From contig NZ_MIHA01000001.1 of the NCBI RefSeq assembly GCF_001722335.1, positions 124,001-188,000 on the forward strand: a DNA stretch of 64,000 nt. Direction: 5' to 3'. The notes below the pieces were generated by a model. The model was not told the origin of the DNA, searched no databases, and saw only the letters and a list, made by a program, of their open reading frames with translations. Numbering within the stretch: position 1 is the first letter of the stretch; every line of letters starts with the position of its first letter. Position numbers and translations under genes: made by a program. Source of the DNA: Mycolicibacterium flavescens (GTDB lineage Bacteria; Actinomycetota; Actinomycetes; Mycobacteriales; Mycobacteriaceae). This document shows positions 44,030-52,624 of this stretch, one piece after another.

Positions 44030-45054
44030 CAGGGTTCGCTACACCTGCCGTTCTCCTGCCGGACCCACGGGAACACGGCGGTACGGCCCTGAAGATCGGT
44101 GACCCGCCACTTGAGTTCGCAGATGTAGTAATTGAAGAAGCTGCCGTAGGCGCCGGTCCGGATCAGCTTGCGGTAGTTCTCCGGCGCCTTCTGCAGTCCG
44201 GTGTCGATCCGGTCCTTCTGGAAGTCCAGGTTGGGCGCCAGCCGGTTCAGTTCGTCGACCGTGTCCGCCAGCGGTGTGCGGGCTTCGCGCAGGAGATCGG
44301 CCACCGAAGCGGTACCGTCGTTGAGCGCGTCGATCGCGGTGCCGATCGGATCGCGCTCGGCCGCAAGCTCGGTGACGAGCACTTCGAGGCGGTCGATGGT
44401 GCCGGAGAACTTGTCGCCTTCCCTGTTGAGGGTGCGCAGCAGGGTGTGCAGGTTGTCGATCAGGGTCTGGATGGTCTGGTTGCGTTCGGCGAGTGCGGTG
44501 GTGAACCCGGAGGTGTTGGTCAGCAGCGAATGCAGTGTGCCGCCCTGGCCCTGGAAGATCTGGATCAGCGACGCCGAGAGCGCGTTGACGTCTTCGGGGT
44601 TCAGGCCACGGATGACGGGTTTGAGCCCGCCGAGCAGAAGGTCGAGATCGAGTGCGTGCTCGGTCTGTTCGCGCGGGATCCGGGCACCCGACGGCAGCGG
44701 TTCACCGCCGGGGCCTTCGATCAGTTCGAGATAGCGGTCGCCGACCAGGTTGAGGTAGCGCACCGCCGCGCGGGTGCCGGTCGTCATCTGTACGTTGCGA
44801 TCGGCGTCGAAATGGACCAGCACGGTCTTGTCGGGCAGCAGTTGCACCTGCTCGACCGTGCCGACCCGCATACCGCCGACCCGCACCGATTGGCCGGTCT
44901 CCAGGCGGGACACGTCGCCGAAGACCGCGGAATAGCTTCTGGTGCTGCCGGTTTGATACTGCCCGAAGATGACGAACAGCGATGCGGTCAGCAGCGTCAT
45001 GACCGCGGTGAAGATCCCGAACTTCACCAACGTCGGACGAAGCGGCTGTCTCAT
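44029..45054 (-). CDS. Mce-family protein, second position (MceB-like)
   Basis: A 341-residue Mce protein with membrane helix LVKFGIFTAVMTLLTASLFVIF and an MCE domain (YSAVFGDVSRLETGQSVRVGGMRVGTVEQV), the 'G-D-V-S-x-L-x-x-G' form being typical of MceB. It ends without a long proline tail and with a cysteine-containing segment (YYICELKW; NGRCSEP). It overlaps mceA by four bases and mceC by one. Confidence 0.92.
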   Translation of the reverse strand: MRQPLRPTLVKFGIFTAVMTLLTASLFVIFGQYQTGSTRSYSAVFGDVSRLETGQSVRVGGMRVGTVEQVQLLPDKTVLVHFDADRNVQMTTGTRAAVRYLNLVGDRYLELIEGPGGEPLPSGARIPREQTEHALDLDLLLGGLKPVIRGLNPEDVNALSASLIQIFQGQGGTLHSLLTNTSGFTTALAERNQTIQTLIDNLHTLLRTLNREGDKFSGTIDRLEVLVTELAAERDPIGTAIDALNDGTASVADLLREARTPLADTVDELNRLAPNLDFQKDRIDTGLQKAPENYRKLIRTGAYGSFFNYYICELKWRVTDLQGRTAVFPWVRQENGRCSEP

Positions 45055-46244
45055 CCGGGTTGTCCGATCTGCGCGGTGTTACGCGGTGGTCCGGCAGTTT
45101 CGGTGTCGGGGAACATGATCTGTTTGATGATGTCGGCGTTGAGGATGATGCCCGGATAGGTGCGCCGCCACGGGTTGGTTCCGGTGTCGGCGACGACATA
45201 GGGTGCGACCGTTTCGTAGGGCAGTTTCGGAAGGCCGGTGCACTGCGGTCCCCCGGTCGCGCCGGCTTTCGGCAGATCGAGCGGGTACCGGTACCGCTCC
45301 TGCGCCCAGAGGAAGCCGGCCAGAACGGTGACGCCGGGTTCTTTCATCGGCGGTCGGTGCGCGAGATCGACCATGCCGGCCAGCGAGCACCAGAGCGCCT
45401 GGTTGTACTGGTCGGTCAGCTCGGTGGTCGGCACCAGCAGGGCAAGCACCTCGGCCAGGGGTTGGTGGTTGTGGCCGAGCACATCGTTGCCGATATCGGC
45501 GAGCCCGATGATGCTGACCAGGGCGGCGTCGAGGTTCTGCTCCTGATCGACCACGCTGTCGCCGATGCGGGCCGCGTTGTCGGCGATCGTCACGAAATCG
45601 GTTGCGGCGTCGGCATAGGCGCGCAGTACGCCCGGCGCGGTCTGGAGGTCTGCGTCGAGGGCGGGCAGGGCGGGCTCGAGTGTCGCCAGATACGAGTCCA
45701 GATCCGAGAGCATCTGACCGAATTTGTGTCCGCGTCCCGACATCGCCGAAGCGATCGCGCCCAGGGTGGCGTTGAGCTTCGCCGGTTCGATGTTGGCCAG
45801 CACCGAGGTCAGCTGCTCGAAGACGGTGTTCATCTCGACCATGACGTGCCGGGCGTCGATCACCTGGCCCGCCCGCAACGACTCCCGTGACGGTTCGGCG
45901 GGGAACACGAACTGTATTTGCTTGGCGCCGAACACCGTCGGCGAGGCGATGTCGACCAGGGCGTTGGCTGGTATCGCCTCGAGCTTGGCCGGGTCGAGGG
46001 CGAGGTGGATCGCCGCCTGCCCGGTCGGCAGGTCCTCGATGGCGGACACCTTCCCGACCTGCACGCCGCGGACCTGGACCTTGGCGTCCGGGTTCATCAC
46101 CAGTCCGGCGCGCTGCGAGATGACGGTGACCGGCACGGAATCCGAAAGCCCGCCGCGGAACAGGTTGGCGGCCAGGACGAACATCGCCGCAACCGACACG
46201 ATGGCAATCAAGCCGACGAGCGGGCGCAGCAGATGTCGTCTCAC
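45051..46244 (-). CDS. Mce-family protein, first position (MceA-like)
   Basis: A protein of about 397 residues (411 if a GTG at 46286 is used). The GTG at 46242-46244 is preferred since GGAG lies about eight bases upstream and VRRHLLRPLVGLIAIVSVAAMFVLAANLF makes a normal MceA anchor. The MCE domain covers VPVTVISQRAGLVMNPDAKVQVRGVQVGKVSAI, with the 'R-A-G-L-x-M-x-x-x-A-K-V' form of A members. It opens the seven-gene operon. Immediately upstream there are no yrbEA/yrbEB permease genes, which head the mce operons I know from M. tuberculosis. Confidence 0.92.
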   Translation of the reverse strand: MRRHLLRPLVGLIAIVSVAAMFVLAANLFRGGLSDSVPVTVISQRAGLVMNPDAKVQVRGVQVGKVSAIEDLPTGQAAIHLALDPAKLEAIPANALVDIASPTVFGAKQIQFVFPAEPSRESLRAGQVIDARHVMVEMNTVFEQLTSVLANIEPAKLNATLGAIASAMSGRGHKFGQMLSDLDSYLATLEPALPALDADLQTAPGVLRAYADAATDFVTIADNAARIGDSVVDQEQNLDAALVSIIGLADIGNDVLGHNHQPLAEVLALLVPTTELTDQYNQALWCSLAGMVDLAHRPPMKEPGVTVLAGFLWAQERYRYPLDLPKAGATGGPQCTGLPKLPYETVAPYVVADTGTNPWRRTYPGIILNADIIKQIMFPDTETAGPPRNTAQIGQPG

Positions 46245-46648
46245 AGATCGACTCCGCGAATGCGTACGTCGCGGTGACGCGGGCACACCGCCGGTCGGTA
46301 TGACAAGCCCGCTTCACCCCCCGTACGCGTGGAAGACCGGTGCAGCACTTTACGCCGGAACATATCTTTGGGTCAATCACTTCCGGTTGGCCTGGCCGAC
46401 AGGGACAGTAACCGCTCCCCTTCCTGCAAACTTCACGGGTCGAAGCGCAGATAAAAGTTTGCTACATAAGATTGACACACGCCTCTGGGCTGTTCAAGCC
46501 GCAGAAATGAGACATCAGTGTCTTACCTGTCTCGCCGAGGAGTCTGCGTCGACCCATGTGTCTCTTGGCGATCTGCCCGGAACAACTATTAGGCCCGAAA
46601 CCCGGCAGGTGGTAACTCGCGAGGTCTCTACCTCGACGAGGAGAAATA
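46245..46648. other. Mce upstream region with operator; no yrbE, no clear gene
   Basis: About 400 bases upstream of mceA, less GC-rich than the genes beside it between roughly 46440 and 46560. It contains operator site G and presumably the mce promoter. I see no convincing coding frame on either strand, and no trace of YrbE sequence. It includes a 6-bp hairpin (CGAGGT, loop CTCT, ACCTCG, 46620-46635) just before a strong ribosome site. Confidence 0.6.
46358..46375 (-). promoter_or_regulatory. GAAC-N9-GTT-like operator, site G (mce operon), diverged
   Basis: On the plus strand it reads GAACATATCTTTGGGTCA: GAAC and GTCA are 10 bases apart rather than 9, otherwise very like site C (GAACAGATATTTGGTCA). 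It is 72 to 114 bases before the two possible mceA starts. It is the least certain of the seven. Confidence 0.55.
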
Positions 46649-46735
46649 ATGCCGCGTCGCGCGCGCCGACGCGTACCAAACGGCAATTTTTATGAAGATA
46701 GCCAGTCGGTGGTGCCGGCGGCTCGGCTGCCCTGA
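46649..46735 (+). CDS. Possible small protein of 28 residues
   Basis: A short frame starting MPRRARRRVPNGNFYEDSQ and ending in AARLP before TGA. GAGGAG stands five bases before the ATG, one of the best ribosome sites in the window, and a 6-bp hairpin lies just upstream. The product would be basic at its N-terminus. I recognise no family. It could be a leader peptide, the first codons of a decayed larger gene at the island edge, or chance. Confidence 0.35.
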   Translation: MPRRARRRVPNGNFYEDSQSVVPAARLP

Positions 46736-46754
46736 CGCATGCGTCGGGCTGAAA

Positions 46755-47060
46755 TCACTCGGGCAGACGCAGTTCGGGTTTCTCGACCTCTTCGATGTTC
46801 ACGTCCTTGAACGTGATGACGCGCACCTGCTTGACGAAGCGGGCGGGCCGGTACATGTCCCACACCCACGCGTCGCCCAGCCGCAGCTCGAAGTACACCT
46901 CACCGTCGGAATTGCGGGGCACCACCTCGACGCTGTTGGCGAGGTAGAACCGGCGCTCGGTTTCCACCACGTAGCTGAACTGCCCGACGATGTCCTTGTA
47001 TTCGCGGTAGAGCGAGAGCTCCATCTCGGTTTCGTACTTCTCGAGATCTTCGGCACTCAT
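46755..47060 (-). CDS. DUF2469 family protein (Rv2901c-like)
   Basis: A 101-residue acidic protein, MSAEDLEKYETEMELSLYRE then YKDIVGQFSYVVETERRFYLAN and FELRLGDAWVWDMYRPARFV, which I recognise as the actinobacterial DUF2469 family. Function is unknown. It is next to rnhB in mycobacteria and follows it on the same strand here, marking the right edge where the conserved backbone resumes after the accessory region. Confidence 0.93.
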   Translation of the reverse strand: MSAEDLEKYETEMELSLYREYKDIVGQFSYVVETERRFYLANSVEVVPRNSDGEVYFELRLGDAWVWDMYRPARFVKQVRVITFKDVNIEEVEKPELRLPE

Positions 47061-47098
47061 CGCTTCAGCTGTCCTTCATCCTGGTATCGCCGCCCGCT

Positions 47099-47150
47099 TG
47101 TAGGCGCCCCCGTGTAGGCGCCCCCGTGTAGGCACCCCCGTGTAGGCACC
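47099..47150. repeat. 14-bp tandem repeat, about 3.7 copies
   Basis: The unit TGTAGGCGCCCCCG (third and fourth copies with GCA for GCG) repeats head to tail at 47099, 47113, 47127 and, in part, 47141. It fills the gap between the rnhB stop and the DUF2469 start. Copy number may vary between strains. Confidence 0.85.
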
Positions 47151-47158
47151 ATTGTCCC

Positions 47159-47881
47159 CTACCCCACTTCCCCACGCTGCTCCGGCACACAGTCGTCGAC
47201 CAGTTCGGTGACCACCTTGATGCCACCGGAGGTCGCGACCCGACGCACGTTGATGAACGAGTGCCGGTGCTGGGCGCACGGACCCCGTTCGGCCAGCGCA
47301 GCGCTGTGCGCGGGCGTGCTGTAGCCCTTGTGATCGGCGAACCCGTAACCCGGATGCTCGGCCTCCATCTTCACCATCAAGCGGTCCCGGCTCACCTTGG
47401 CCAGCACGCTGGCCGCCGCGATGCACGCCGCGGCCGCGTCGCCACCGACCACCGGCAGCGAGGGTACCGCGAGACCGGGTACCCGGAACCCGTCGGAAAG
47501 CACATAGCCCGGACGCACCGACAGGCCGGCGACCGCGCGGCGCATGCCCTCGATGTTGGCGACGTGCACTCCGCGGCGGTCGACCTCGGTCGACGGAATG
47601 AACACCACGTGATAGGCCAGGGCGTAGCGGCGGATCAGCGGGAACAGCCGCTCACGTTCCCTCTCGTTGAGCCGCTTCGAGTCGTCGAGCGCGCTCAGGC
47701 TCTCGAGCCGGTTGGGCCCCAGCACGCAGGCCGCCACGACGAGCGGGCCCGCGCACGCGCCGCGACCGACCTCGTCCACTCCCGCGACCGGGCCGAGCCC
47801 GCTGCGGTACAGCGCGGATTCCAGCGTGCGCAGCCCCGAGGATTTCCGGATCACCGTGCGTGGCGGCCATGTCGCCGGCAA
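47159..47881 (-). CDS. rnhB: Ribonuclease HII
   Basis: A 240-residue RNase HII, which cuts RNA-DNA hybrids and removes misincorporated ribonucleotides. The core [27 protein letters not shown] carries the D-E pair, [16 protein letters not shown] the next segment, and [16 protein letters not shown] the family signature. The TTG at 47879-47881 is chosen since AGGAG is six bases upstream and gives a [11 protein letters not shown] start like the M. tuberculosis protein. It lies in the lepB-rnhB-DUF2469 order seen in mycobacteria. Confidence 0.95.
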   Translation of the reverse strand: MPATWPPRTVIRKSSGLRTLESALYRSGLGPVAGVDEVGRGACAGPLVVAACVLGPNRLESLSALDDSKRLNERERERLFPLIRRYALAYHVVFIPSTEVDRRGVHVANIEGMRRAVAGLSVRPGYVLSDGFRVPGLAVPSLPVVGGDAAAACIAAASVLAKVSRDRLMVKMEAEHPGYGFADHKGYSTPAHSAALAERGPCAQHRHSFINVRRVATSGGIKVVTELVDDCVPEQRGEVG

Positions 47882-47905
47882 GACCAACTCCTACTGATCA
47901 GCGAG

Positions 47906-48748
47906 TCACGTCTGCGGGTTCACGCTGCCGATTCCGCCCCACCGTGACGGCGGCCAGGCGATGAACCGCGCCTTTCCGATCACATTGTCCACCGGGACCG
48001 TGCCCGCCTCCGGGTCGCCCGTGCAGATCAGGCCCTTCTGGGCGTCTTCGGGGTTGCTCGAGCAGTGCGCCCGCGAGTCGGCCGAGTGCGTGCGGTTGTC
48101 GCCCATCACCCACACCCTGTCCTCGGGGACCTTCACCGGGCCGAACTCCCGGCCGAGGCACGGGTAAATCGCCGGGTCGGCGTTCATCGTCTCGGGATCG
48201 AGGTACGGCTCGTCGAGCCGTTTTCCGTCGACCGTCAGCCCGGTGGTCGCGCGGCACTCGACGGTCTGGCCACCCACCGCGATGATGCGTTTGACCAGGT
48301 CGTTCTCGTCGGGCGGGACGAAGCCGACAAAGGACAGCGCGTTCTGCACCCAGCGGATCGCGGGGTTGTCCGAGCGGATCGACCGGTAGTTGAGGTTCCA
48401 GTTCGGCGGGCCCTTGAACACGACGACGTCGCCGGGTTCGGGCGAGGTGAACCGGTAGGTGAGCTTGTCGACCATGATGCGGTCGCCGGTGCAGCCGGCG
48501 CAGCCGTGCAGCGTGGGCTCCATCGACTCCGACGGGATCAGGTACGGCCGCGCGACGAACGTCAGCATCACGTAGTACAGGACCAACGCGATCGACACGA
48601 GGATCGCGAATTCCCGAACCGCTCCGCCCTTCTTCTCGGGCTTCGCAGAGTCCTCGGACGAATCCTCAGACGACACGACGCTGTCGTCGTCGGAGTCGTT
48701 CGGGGCGGGATCGGCAGGCTTCTCGTCGGGCTCTGTGGGTCCGGTCAC
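47906..48748 (-). CDS. lepB: Type I signal peptidase
   Basis: A protein of about 280 residues that removes signal peptides outside the membrane. An acidic, serine-rich cytoplasmic N-terminus (residues 1-40) leads to one membrane helix (FAILVSIALVLYYVMLTFVA). The catalytic serine follows in YLIPSESMEPTL and the lysine in DLVKRIIAVGGQTVECR, with VWVMGDNRTHSADSRAH as the third signature. The GTG at 48746-48748 is the most likely start; an in-frame start at 48799 would add 17 residues and lie close to the rplS end. It follows rplS on the same strand. Confidence 0.94.
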   Translation of the reverse strand: MTGPTEPDEKPADPAPNDSDDDSVVSSEDSSEDSAKPEKKGGAVREFAILVSIALVLYYVMLTFVARPYLIPSESMEPTLHGCAGCTGDRIMVDKLTYRFTSPEPGDVVVFKGPPNWNLNYRSIRSDNPAIRWVQNALSFVGFVPPDENDLVKRIIAVGGQTVECRATTGLTVDGKRLDEPYLDPETMNADPAIYPCLGREFGPVKVPEDRVWVMGDNRTHSADSRAHCSSNPEDAQKGLICTGDPEAGTVPVDNVIGKARFIAWPPSRWGGIGSVNPQT

Positions 48749-48834
48749 CGCATCAGGGTAGCCAGCGCGGTCGTCATCGCCGCGCTGCTGGCGTTCCAAG
48801 GATCAGGCTTCGGTGCGGATGCGCCGACGGACCG

Positions 48835-49176
48835 TCAGCGCTTCTCCTTGATCTTGGCCTTCTTGCCACGCAACTCGCGCAGGTAGTAGAGCTTGGCGCG
48901 CCGGACGTCACCGCGGGTGACGACGTCGATGTGGTCGATGTTGGGCGAGTGCACGGGGAAGGTGCGCTCGACACCGACGCCGTAGCTCTCCTTGCGCACG
49001 GTGAAGGTCTCGCGGACACCGCCGCCCTGGCGCCGCAGCACGACACCCTTGAAGACCTGGACGCGCTCCTTGGAACCCTCGATGACCTTCACGTGCACAT
49101 TGATGGTGTCGCCGGGGCCGAATTCCGGAATATCGTCGCGCAGCGACGTCTGATCGACGAAGTCCAGCGTGTTCAT
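48835..49176 (-). CDS. rplS: Ribosomal protein bL19
   Basis: A 113-residue bL19 of the large subunit, at the interface with the small subunit. [46 protein letters not shown] is the standard bL19 N-terminus and the end KAKIKEKR is also typical. The ATG is at 49174-49176; longer upstream frames are read-through of the promoter region. lepB follows on the same strand. Confidence 0.97.
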   Translation of the reverse strand: MNTLDFVDQTSLRDDIPEFGPGDTINVHVKVIEGSKERVQVFKGVVLRRQGGGVRETFTVRKESYGVGVERTFPVHSPNIDHIDVVTRGDVRRAKLYYLRELRGKKAKIKEKR

Positions 49177-49471
49177 CGGTGACACTTCCTTGCGGTTGGC
49201 GGCTGCGGGCGATGCGGTCGCGGTGGACGCATGCCGAGCCGATCTGATCGGGCGTATCGGGGTGTATCTCGCAGCGGGCGGAGCTAACCGTTCCCGGGTC
49301 CTGCACAGACAACTGCTCAATTGTGCCAGATGGGGCGGGGTCGAGTGAAATCGCTTCCGCCTCGGCGCGGTGGACACCACGCTACCGCGCTCCCCGCGAC
49401 GGTGCGCCATACCGATTAGGCTGGAAGCGGGCCGATTCCGCGCCCGATTCTCGGCGCACCGTAGGAGGGCC

Positions 49472-50401
49472 ATGCGACGTCGGCCGTCGAGGCTGGTGAG
49501 GGCGGTCGTTTCGATCGCCGCTGTGATTCCCGTCGTCGCTGGTTGCAATGCCCAGGTCAACGGTATGGCGCCGGAACCCGCAACGCCGCACCTGACCGTC
49601 GTCGTCCCGCAGGGCACCATGGCGCCGCTGCCCGAGGCGGCCCTCGACGAGCCGCCGCCGTCGTTCACCGGGCTGCAGGAACGCATCCGGCAGGCCACCG
49701 AGGACGGCAGGGCCGCGGGCGCCGACATCAGCGTGACGGTGCTCGACCGTTCGACCGGCCAGCGGGTGTCCAACGGCAACGACCGCGGGGTGGCGATCGC
49801 CTCGGTGGTCAAGCTGTTCATCGCCGACGACCTGCTGTTCCGCGACGAGCCGTTGAGCGAGCAGGACCGCGAATCGTTCGACACGATGCTGCGCGTGTCC
49901 GACGACAGCCCCGCCGAGGTGTTCTGGAACCGGGGTGGCGGCAGCGCGATCGTCACCCGCGTCGCGCAGCGGTACGGGCTGACGGGCACCCGCCCGCCGG
50001 GCAACGGACGCTGGTTCAACACCATCAGCACCACCGCGGACCTGGTCCGCTACTACGACATGATGCTGTCGGGCGCCGGCGGGCTGCCTACGCAGAAGGC
50101 GGAGATCATCCTCGACGATCTCGCGGCGTCCGCGCCCGTCGGCATCGACGGGATGATGCCCGGCGGGGTGTACCCGCAGCGGTTCGGTATCCCCGACGGC
50201 CTCTACGAAGAACCGGTGGCGGTCAAACAGGGCTGGATGTGCTGCATCGGAGCCGACTGGGTGCACCTGTCGACCGGTGTCATCGGGCCCGATCGGCGTT
50301 TCGTGATGGCGATCGCCTCCGATCAGGCCGCCGGCGCCGCCGAGGCCCGCGACACCATCACCGAGGCCGTCAAGACGATGTTCCCGGACGGCGCGATCTA
50401 G
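49472..50401 (+). CDS. lppW: Beta-lactamase-fold lipoprotein (LppW-like)
   Basis: A 309-residue exported lipoprotein. The ATG follows AGGAGGG; the signal ends in [11 protein letters not shown], giving lipidation at about residue 26. The rest has a serine beta-lactamase/penicillin-binding-like fold: an S-x-x-K at [11 protein letters not shown] and a DSPAEVFW segment near the usual S-D-N place. By position (between rplS and trmD) and form it corresponds to LppW (Rv2905). Whether it is catalytic is not known; the third motif (K-T-G) is represented only by VKQGWMCC. It overlaps the trmD end by four bases. Confidence 0.88.
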   Translation: MRRRPSRLVRAVVSIAAVIPVVAGCNAQVNGMAPEPATPHLTVVVPQGTMAPLPEAALDEPPPSFTGLQERIRQATEDGRAAGADISVTVLDRSTGQRVSNGNDRGVAIASVVKLFIADDLLFRDEPLSEQDRESFDTMLRVSDDSPAEVFWNRGGGSAIVTRVAQRYGLTGTRPPGNGRWFNTISTTADLVRYYDMMLSGAGGLPTQKAEIILDDLAASAPVGIDGMMPGGVYPQRFGIPDGLYEEPVAVKQGWMCCIGADWVHLSTGVIGPDRRFVMAIASDQAAGAAEARDTITEAVKTMFPDGAI

Positions 50402-51078
50402 TCGTCGAGCAGATCGGGGCGGCGCTCCCGGGTGCGCTGCAGACCCTGCTCGTGTCGCCAGGCCGCGACCTTGGCGTGGTTGCCCGACAGCAGCACCTCG
50501 GGCACGTCCAGGCCGCGCCAACTGGGCGGCCGGGTGTAGCTGGGCGCCTCGAGAACTCCGTGCGAGTGCGAATCGTCTTCGTGGGACGCGGGATTGCCGA
50601 GCACGCCGGGCAGCAACCGGACCACCGCCTCGATCATCACCAGCGCGGCCGACTCCCCGCCGGGCAGGACGTAGTCGCCGATCGACACCTCGGCGACCCG
50701 CATGCGGCGCGCGGCGTCGTCGGCGACGCGCTGGTCGATGCCCTCGTAGCGACCGCAGGCGAACACCAGGTGTCTCTCTGCCGCCCACGCCTGCGCGTCG
50801 GCCTGGGTGAAGAGCCGTCCCGCCGGCGTTGGCACCACGAGAAGCGTTTCCGCCGAGCAGATTTCGTCGAGGGCCTCACCCCAGACCGGTGCCGTCATCA
50901 CCATGCCGGGGCCACCGCCGTAGGGGGCGTCGTCGACCGAACGGTGCACATCGTGGGTCCAGCGGCGCAGGTCGTGCACCGCCAACTCGACGATGCCGGC
51001 GTCGATCGCCCTGCCCGGCAACGACTGTCGAAGCGCGTCGAGGTAGGCCGGGAAGATGGTCACGACGTCAATGCGCAC
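50398..51078 (-). CDS. trmD: tRNA (guanine-37-N1)-methyltransferase
   Basis: A 226-residue TrmD, which methylates G37 next to the anticodon to prevent frameshifting. [25 protein letters not shown] starts the SPOUT domain; [13 protein letters not shown] and [13 protein letters not shown] form the knot that binds AdoMet, with [21 protein letters not shown] after it. It lies 12 bases after rimM in the rpsP-khpA-rimM-trmD order. Confidence 0.97.
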   Translation of the reverse strand: MRIDVVTIFPAYLDALRQSLPGRAIDAGIVELAVHDLRRWTHDVHRSVDDAPYGGGPGMVMTAPVWGEALDEICSAETLLVVPTPAGRLFTQADAQAWAAERHLVFACGRYEGIDQRVADDAARRMRVAEVSIGDYVLPGGESAALVMIEAVVRLLPGVLGNPASHEDDSHSHGVLEAPSYTRPPSWRGLDVPEVLLSGNHAKVAAWRHEQGLQRTRERRPDLLDD

Positions 51079-51090
51079 CGCTGTGCATCC

Positions 51091-51612
51091 TCACTGGAGT
51101 TCCAGCAGTCCCTCGGGCGGATCGATCTCGATGGTCTGATCGGCCAGCGACACCGAGGTGACGATCGCGGCGACGAACGGCACCAGCACCTCGGCGCCGT
51201 CCTCGGCGGTCACCGACAGCAACTCCCCCGCCGCGGTGTGCAGCACCTCGGAGACGTTGCCGACGAGGCGGCCCTCGGTGGTGACGACGCGCAGCCCCTC
51301 GAGTTGATGGTCGTAGAACTCGTCGGGGTCGTCGATCGGGGGCAACTCCTGCGAGTCGACGAGGAACAGCGTGCCGCGCAAGGCGTCGGCGGCGGCGCGG
51401 TCGTCGATCCCGCGCAGCCGCACCAGGAGCCGACCGCCGTGCGCGCGCACCGTCTCGACGACGAACTCGCGTTCGGTGCCGCCCCGACCGGGCCGACCGC
51501 GAAGCACGGCGCCCGGCGCGAACCGGGTGTCGGGATCGTCGGTGCGGACGTCGACGGCCAGCTCACCGGTGACGCCGTGCGCCTTGGCGACGCGCCCGAC
51601 CACCAGGTCCAT
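51091..51612 (-). CDS. rimM: Ribosome maturation factor RimM
   Basis: A 173-residue RimM, which helps mature the 30S head. [31 protein letters not shown] is the standard start, and the C-terminal PRC-barrel domain contains [32 protein letters not shown]. It lies between khpA and trmD as in most actinobacteria. Confidence 0.97.
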   Translation of the reverse strand: MDLVVGRVAKAHGVTGELAVDVRTDDPDTRFAPGAVLRGRPGRGGTEREFVVETVRAHGGRLLVRLRGIDDRAAADALRGTLFLVDSQELPPIDDPDEFYDHQLEGLRVVTTEGRLVGNVSEVLHTAAGELLSVTAEDGAEVLVPFVAAIVTSVSLADQTIEIDPPEGLLELQ

Positions 51613-51631
51613 GGCTGATTGCCCGCCCGGT

Positions 51632-51874
51632 CTACTGGTCGGTGTCCACCACGTCGACGCGGATACCGCGACCGCCGATCCCGGCGACCAGGGTGCGCAG
51701 CGCGGTGGCGGTGCGGCCGCCTCGGCCGATCACCTTGCCAAGATCGTCGGGGTGCACGTGCACCTCGACGGTGCGCCCGCGCCGGTTGGTCACCATGTCG
51801 ACGCGGACATCGTCGGGGTTGTCGACGATTCCGCGCACCAGGTGTTCCACCGCGTCAACGACGACAGAACTCAC
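51632..51874 (-). CDS. khpA: KH-domain RNA-binding protein KhpA (Rv2908c-like)
   Basis: An 80-residue single KH-domain protein. [23 protein letters not shown] leads to the G-x-x-G loop in [19 protein letters not shown], which contacts RNA. KhpA pairs with KhpB in other bacteria to bind small RNAs and mRNAs. It is between rpsP and rimM, spaced eight and nineteen bases, so co-transcribed. Confidence 0.95.
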   Translation of the reverse strand: MSSVVVDAVEHLVRGIVDNPDDVRVDMVTNRRGRTVEVHVHPDDLGKVIGRGGRTATALRTLVAGIGGRGIRVDVVDTDQ

Positions 51875-51882
51875 GGCCGTGC

Positions 51883-52425
51883 TCAGCTCTCGGTGGCGGA
51901 CTCGTCCGCCGCGCCCTCGGTGGCACCGGCGACGGTGGCGTCCGCGCCCTCAGCCGGCGGCTCGGACTCGTCCTTGGTCGGCGCCGGATCCGCGGCGGCT
52001 TCAGTCTCGGCGGCCTGCCCTGCCTTTTTGGCTGCGGGCGCCTTCTTCTTCTTGGGCTGGGTGGCCTCGGTGCTCGGGCCGCCATCGGCCTCGGCCAGCG
52101 CGGCGTTGAACAGGTCCAGCTTGCTGGGCTTGGGCTCCTTGACCTTCAGCGTGCCCTCGGCGCCCGGCAGGCCCTTGAACTTCTGCCAGTCACCGGTGAT
52201 CTTCAGCAGCTGCAGGACGGGCTCCGTCGGCTGCGCGCCGACCCCGAGCCAGTACTGCGCGCGCTCCGAGTCGAGCTCGATCAGGCTCGGCTCTTCCTTC
52301 GGGTGGTAGCGGCCGATGACCTCGATCGCGCGCCCGTCGCGGCGGGTGCGGGCGTCGGCGACGATGATGCGGTACTGGGGGTTGCGGATCTTGCCAAGCC
52401 GCGTGAGCTTGATTTTGACAGCCAT
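51883..52425 (-). CDS. rpsP: Ribosomal protein bS16 with long low-complexity tail
   Basis: A 180-residue bS16. The first 110 residues are the conserved protein ([41 protein letters not shown]). The last 70 or so are an Ala/Glu/Pro/Lys-rich tail ([17 protein letters not shown]...). Most bacterial bS16 proteins are 80-100 residues; actinobacterial ones commonly have such tails. It heads the rpsP-khpA-rimM-trmD operon; its promoter should lie within 52426-52624. Confidence 0.97.
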   Translation of the reverse strand: MAVKIKLTRLGKIRNPQYRIIVADARTRRDGRAIEVIGRYHPKEEPSLIELDSERAQYWLGVGAQPTEPVLQLLKITGDWQKFKGLPGAEGTLKVKEPKPSKLDLFNAALAEADGGPSTEATQPKKKKAPAAKKAGQAAETEAAADPAPTKDESEPPAEGADATVAGATEGAADESATES

Positions 52426-52624
52426 GGTGAAGCACTTCTCCTGTGATTGCCACGCTGCAATTCAGCGGTCGAGGCGGGATGCCCGGACCCGGTTTTGCCT
52501 TACGTGTGTGACCGCTGCGGGGCCGTAATCCCGGAGCAGACAGCCGCCTATTGTGCCAGACCAGCGGCGACCGGCAAAAATCGTGCCCGGGTACGGGGCT
52601 CTCGCCCGTCCGCGTTGAATGCAG

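Noticed and set aside
46462..46686. A 74-codon minus-strand frame in the mce upstream region
   Set aside because: No ribosome site and no recognisable sequence; it overlaps the better-supported small plus-strand frame.
48835..50034. A 399-codon minus-strand frame that would extend rplS upstream
   Set aside because: Only the last 113 codons are bL19; the rest runs through the divergent promoter and lppW with no protein similarity.
49543..51618. A 691-codon plus-strand frame over lppW, trmD and rimM
   Set aside because: It overlaps lppW in another frame and is antisense to trmD and rimM, whose identities are certain.
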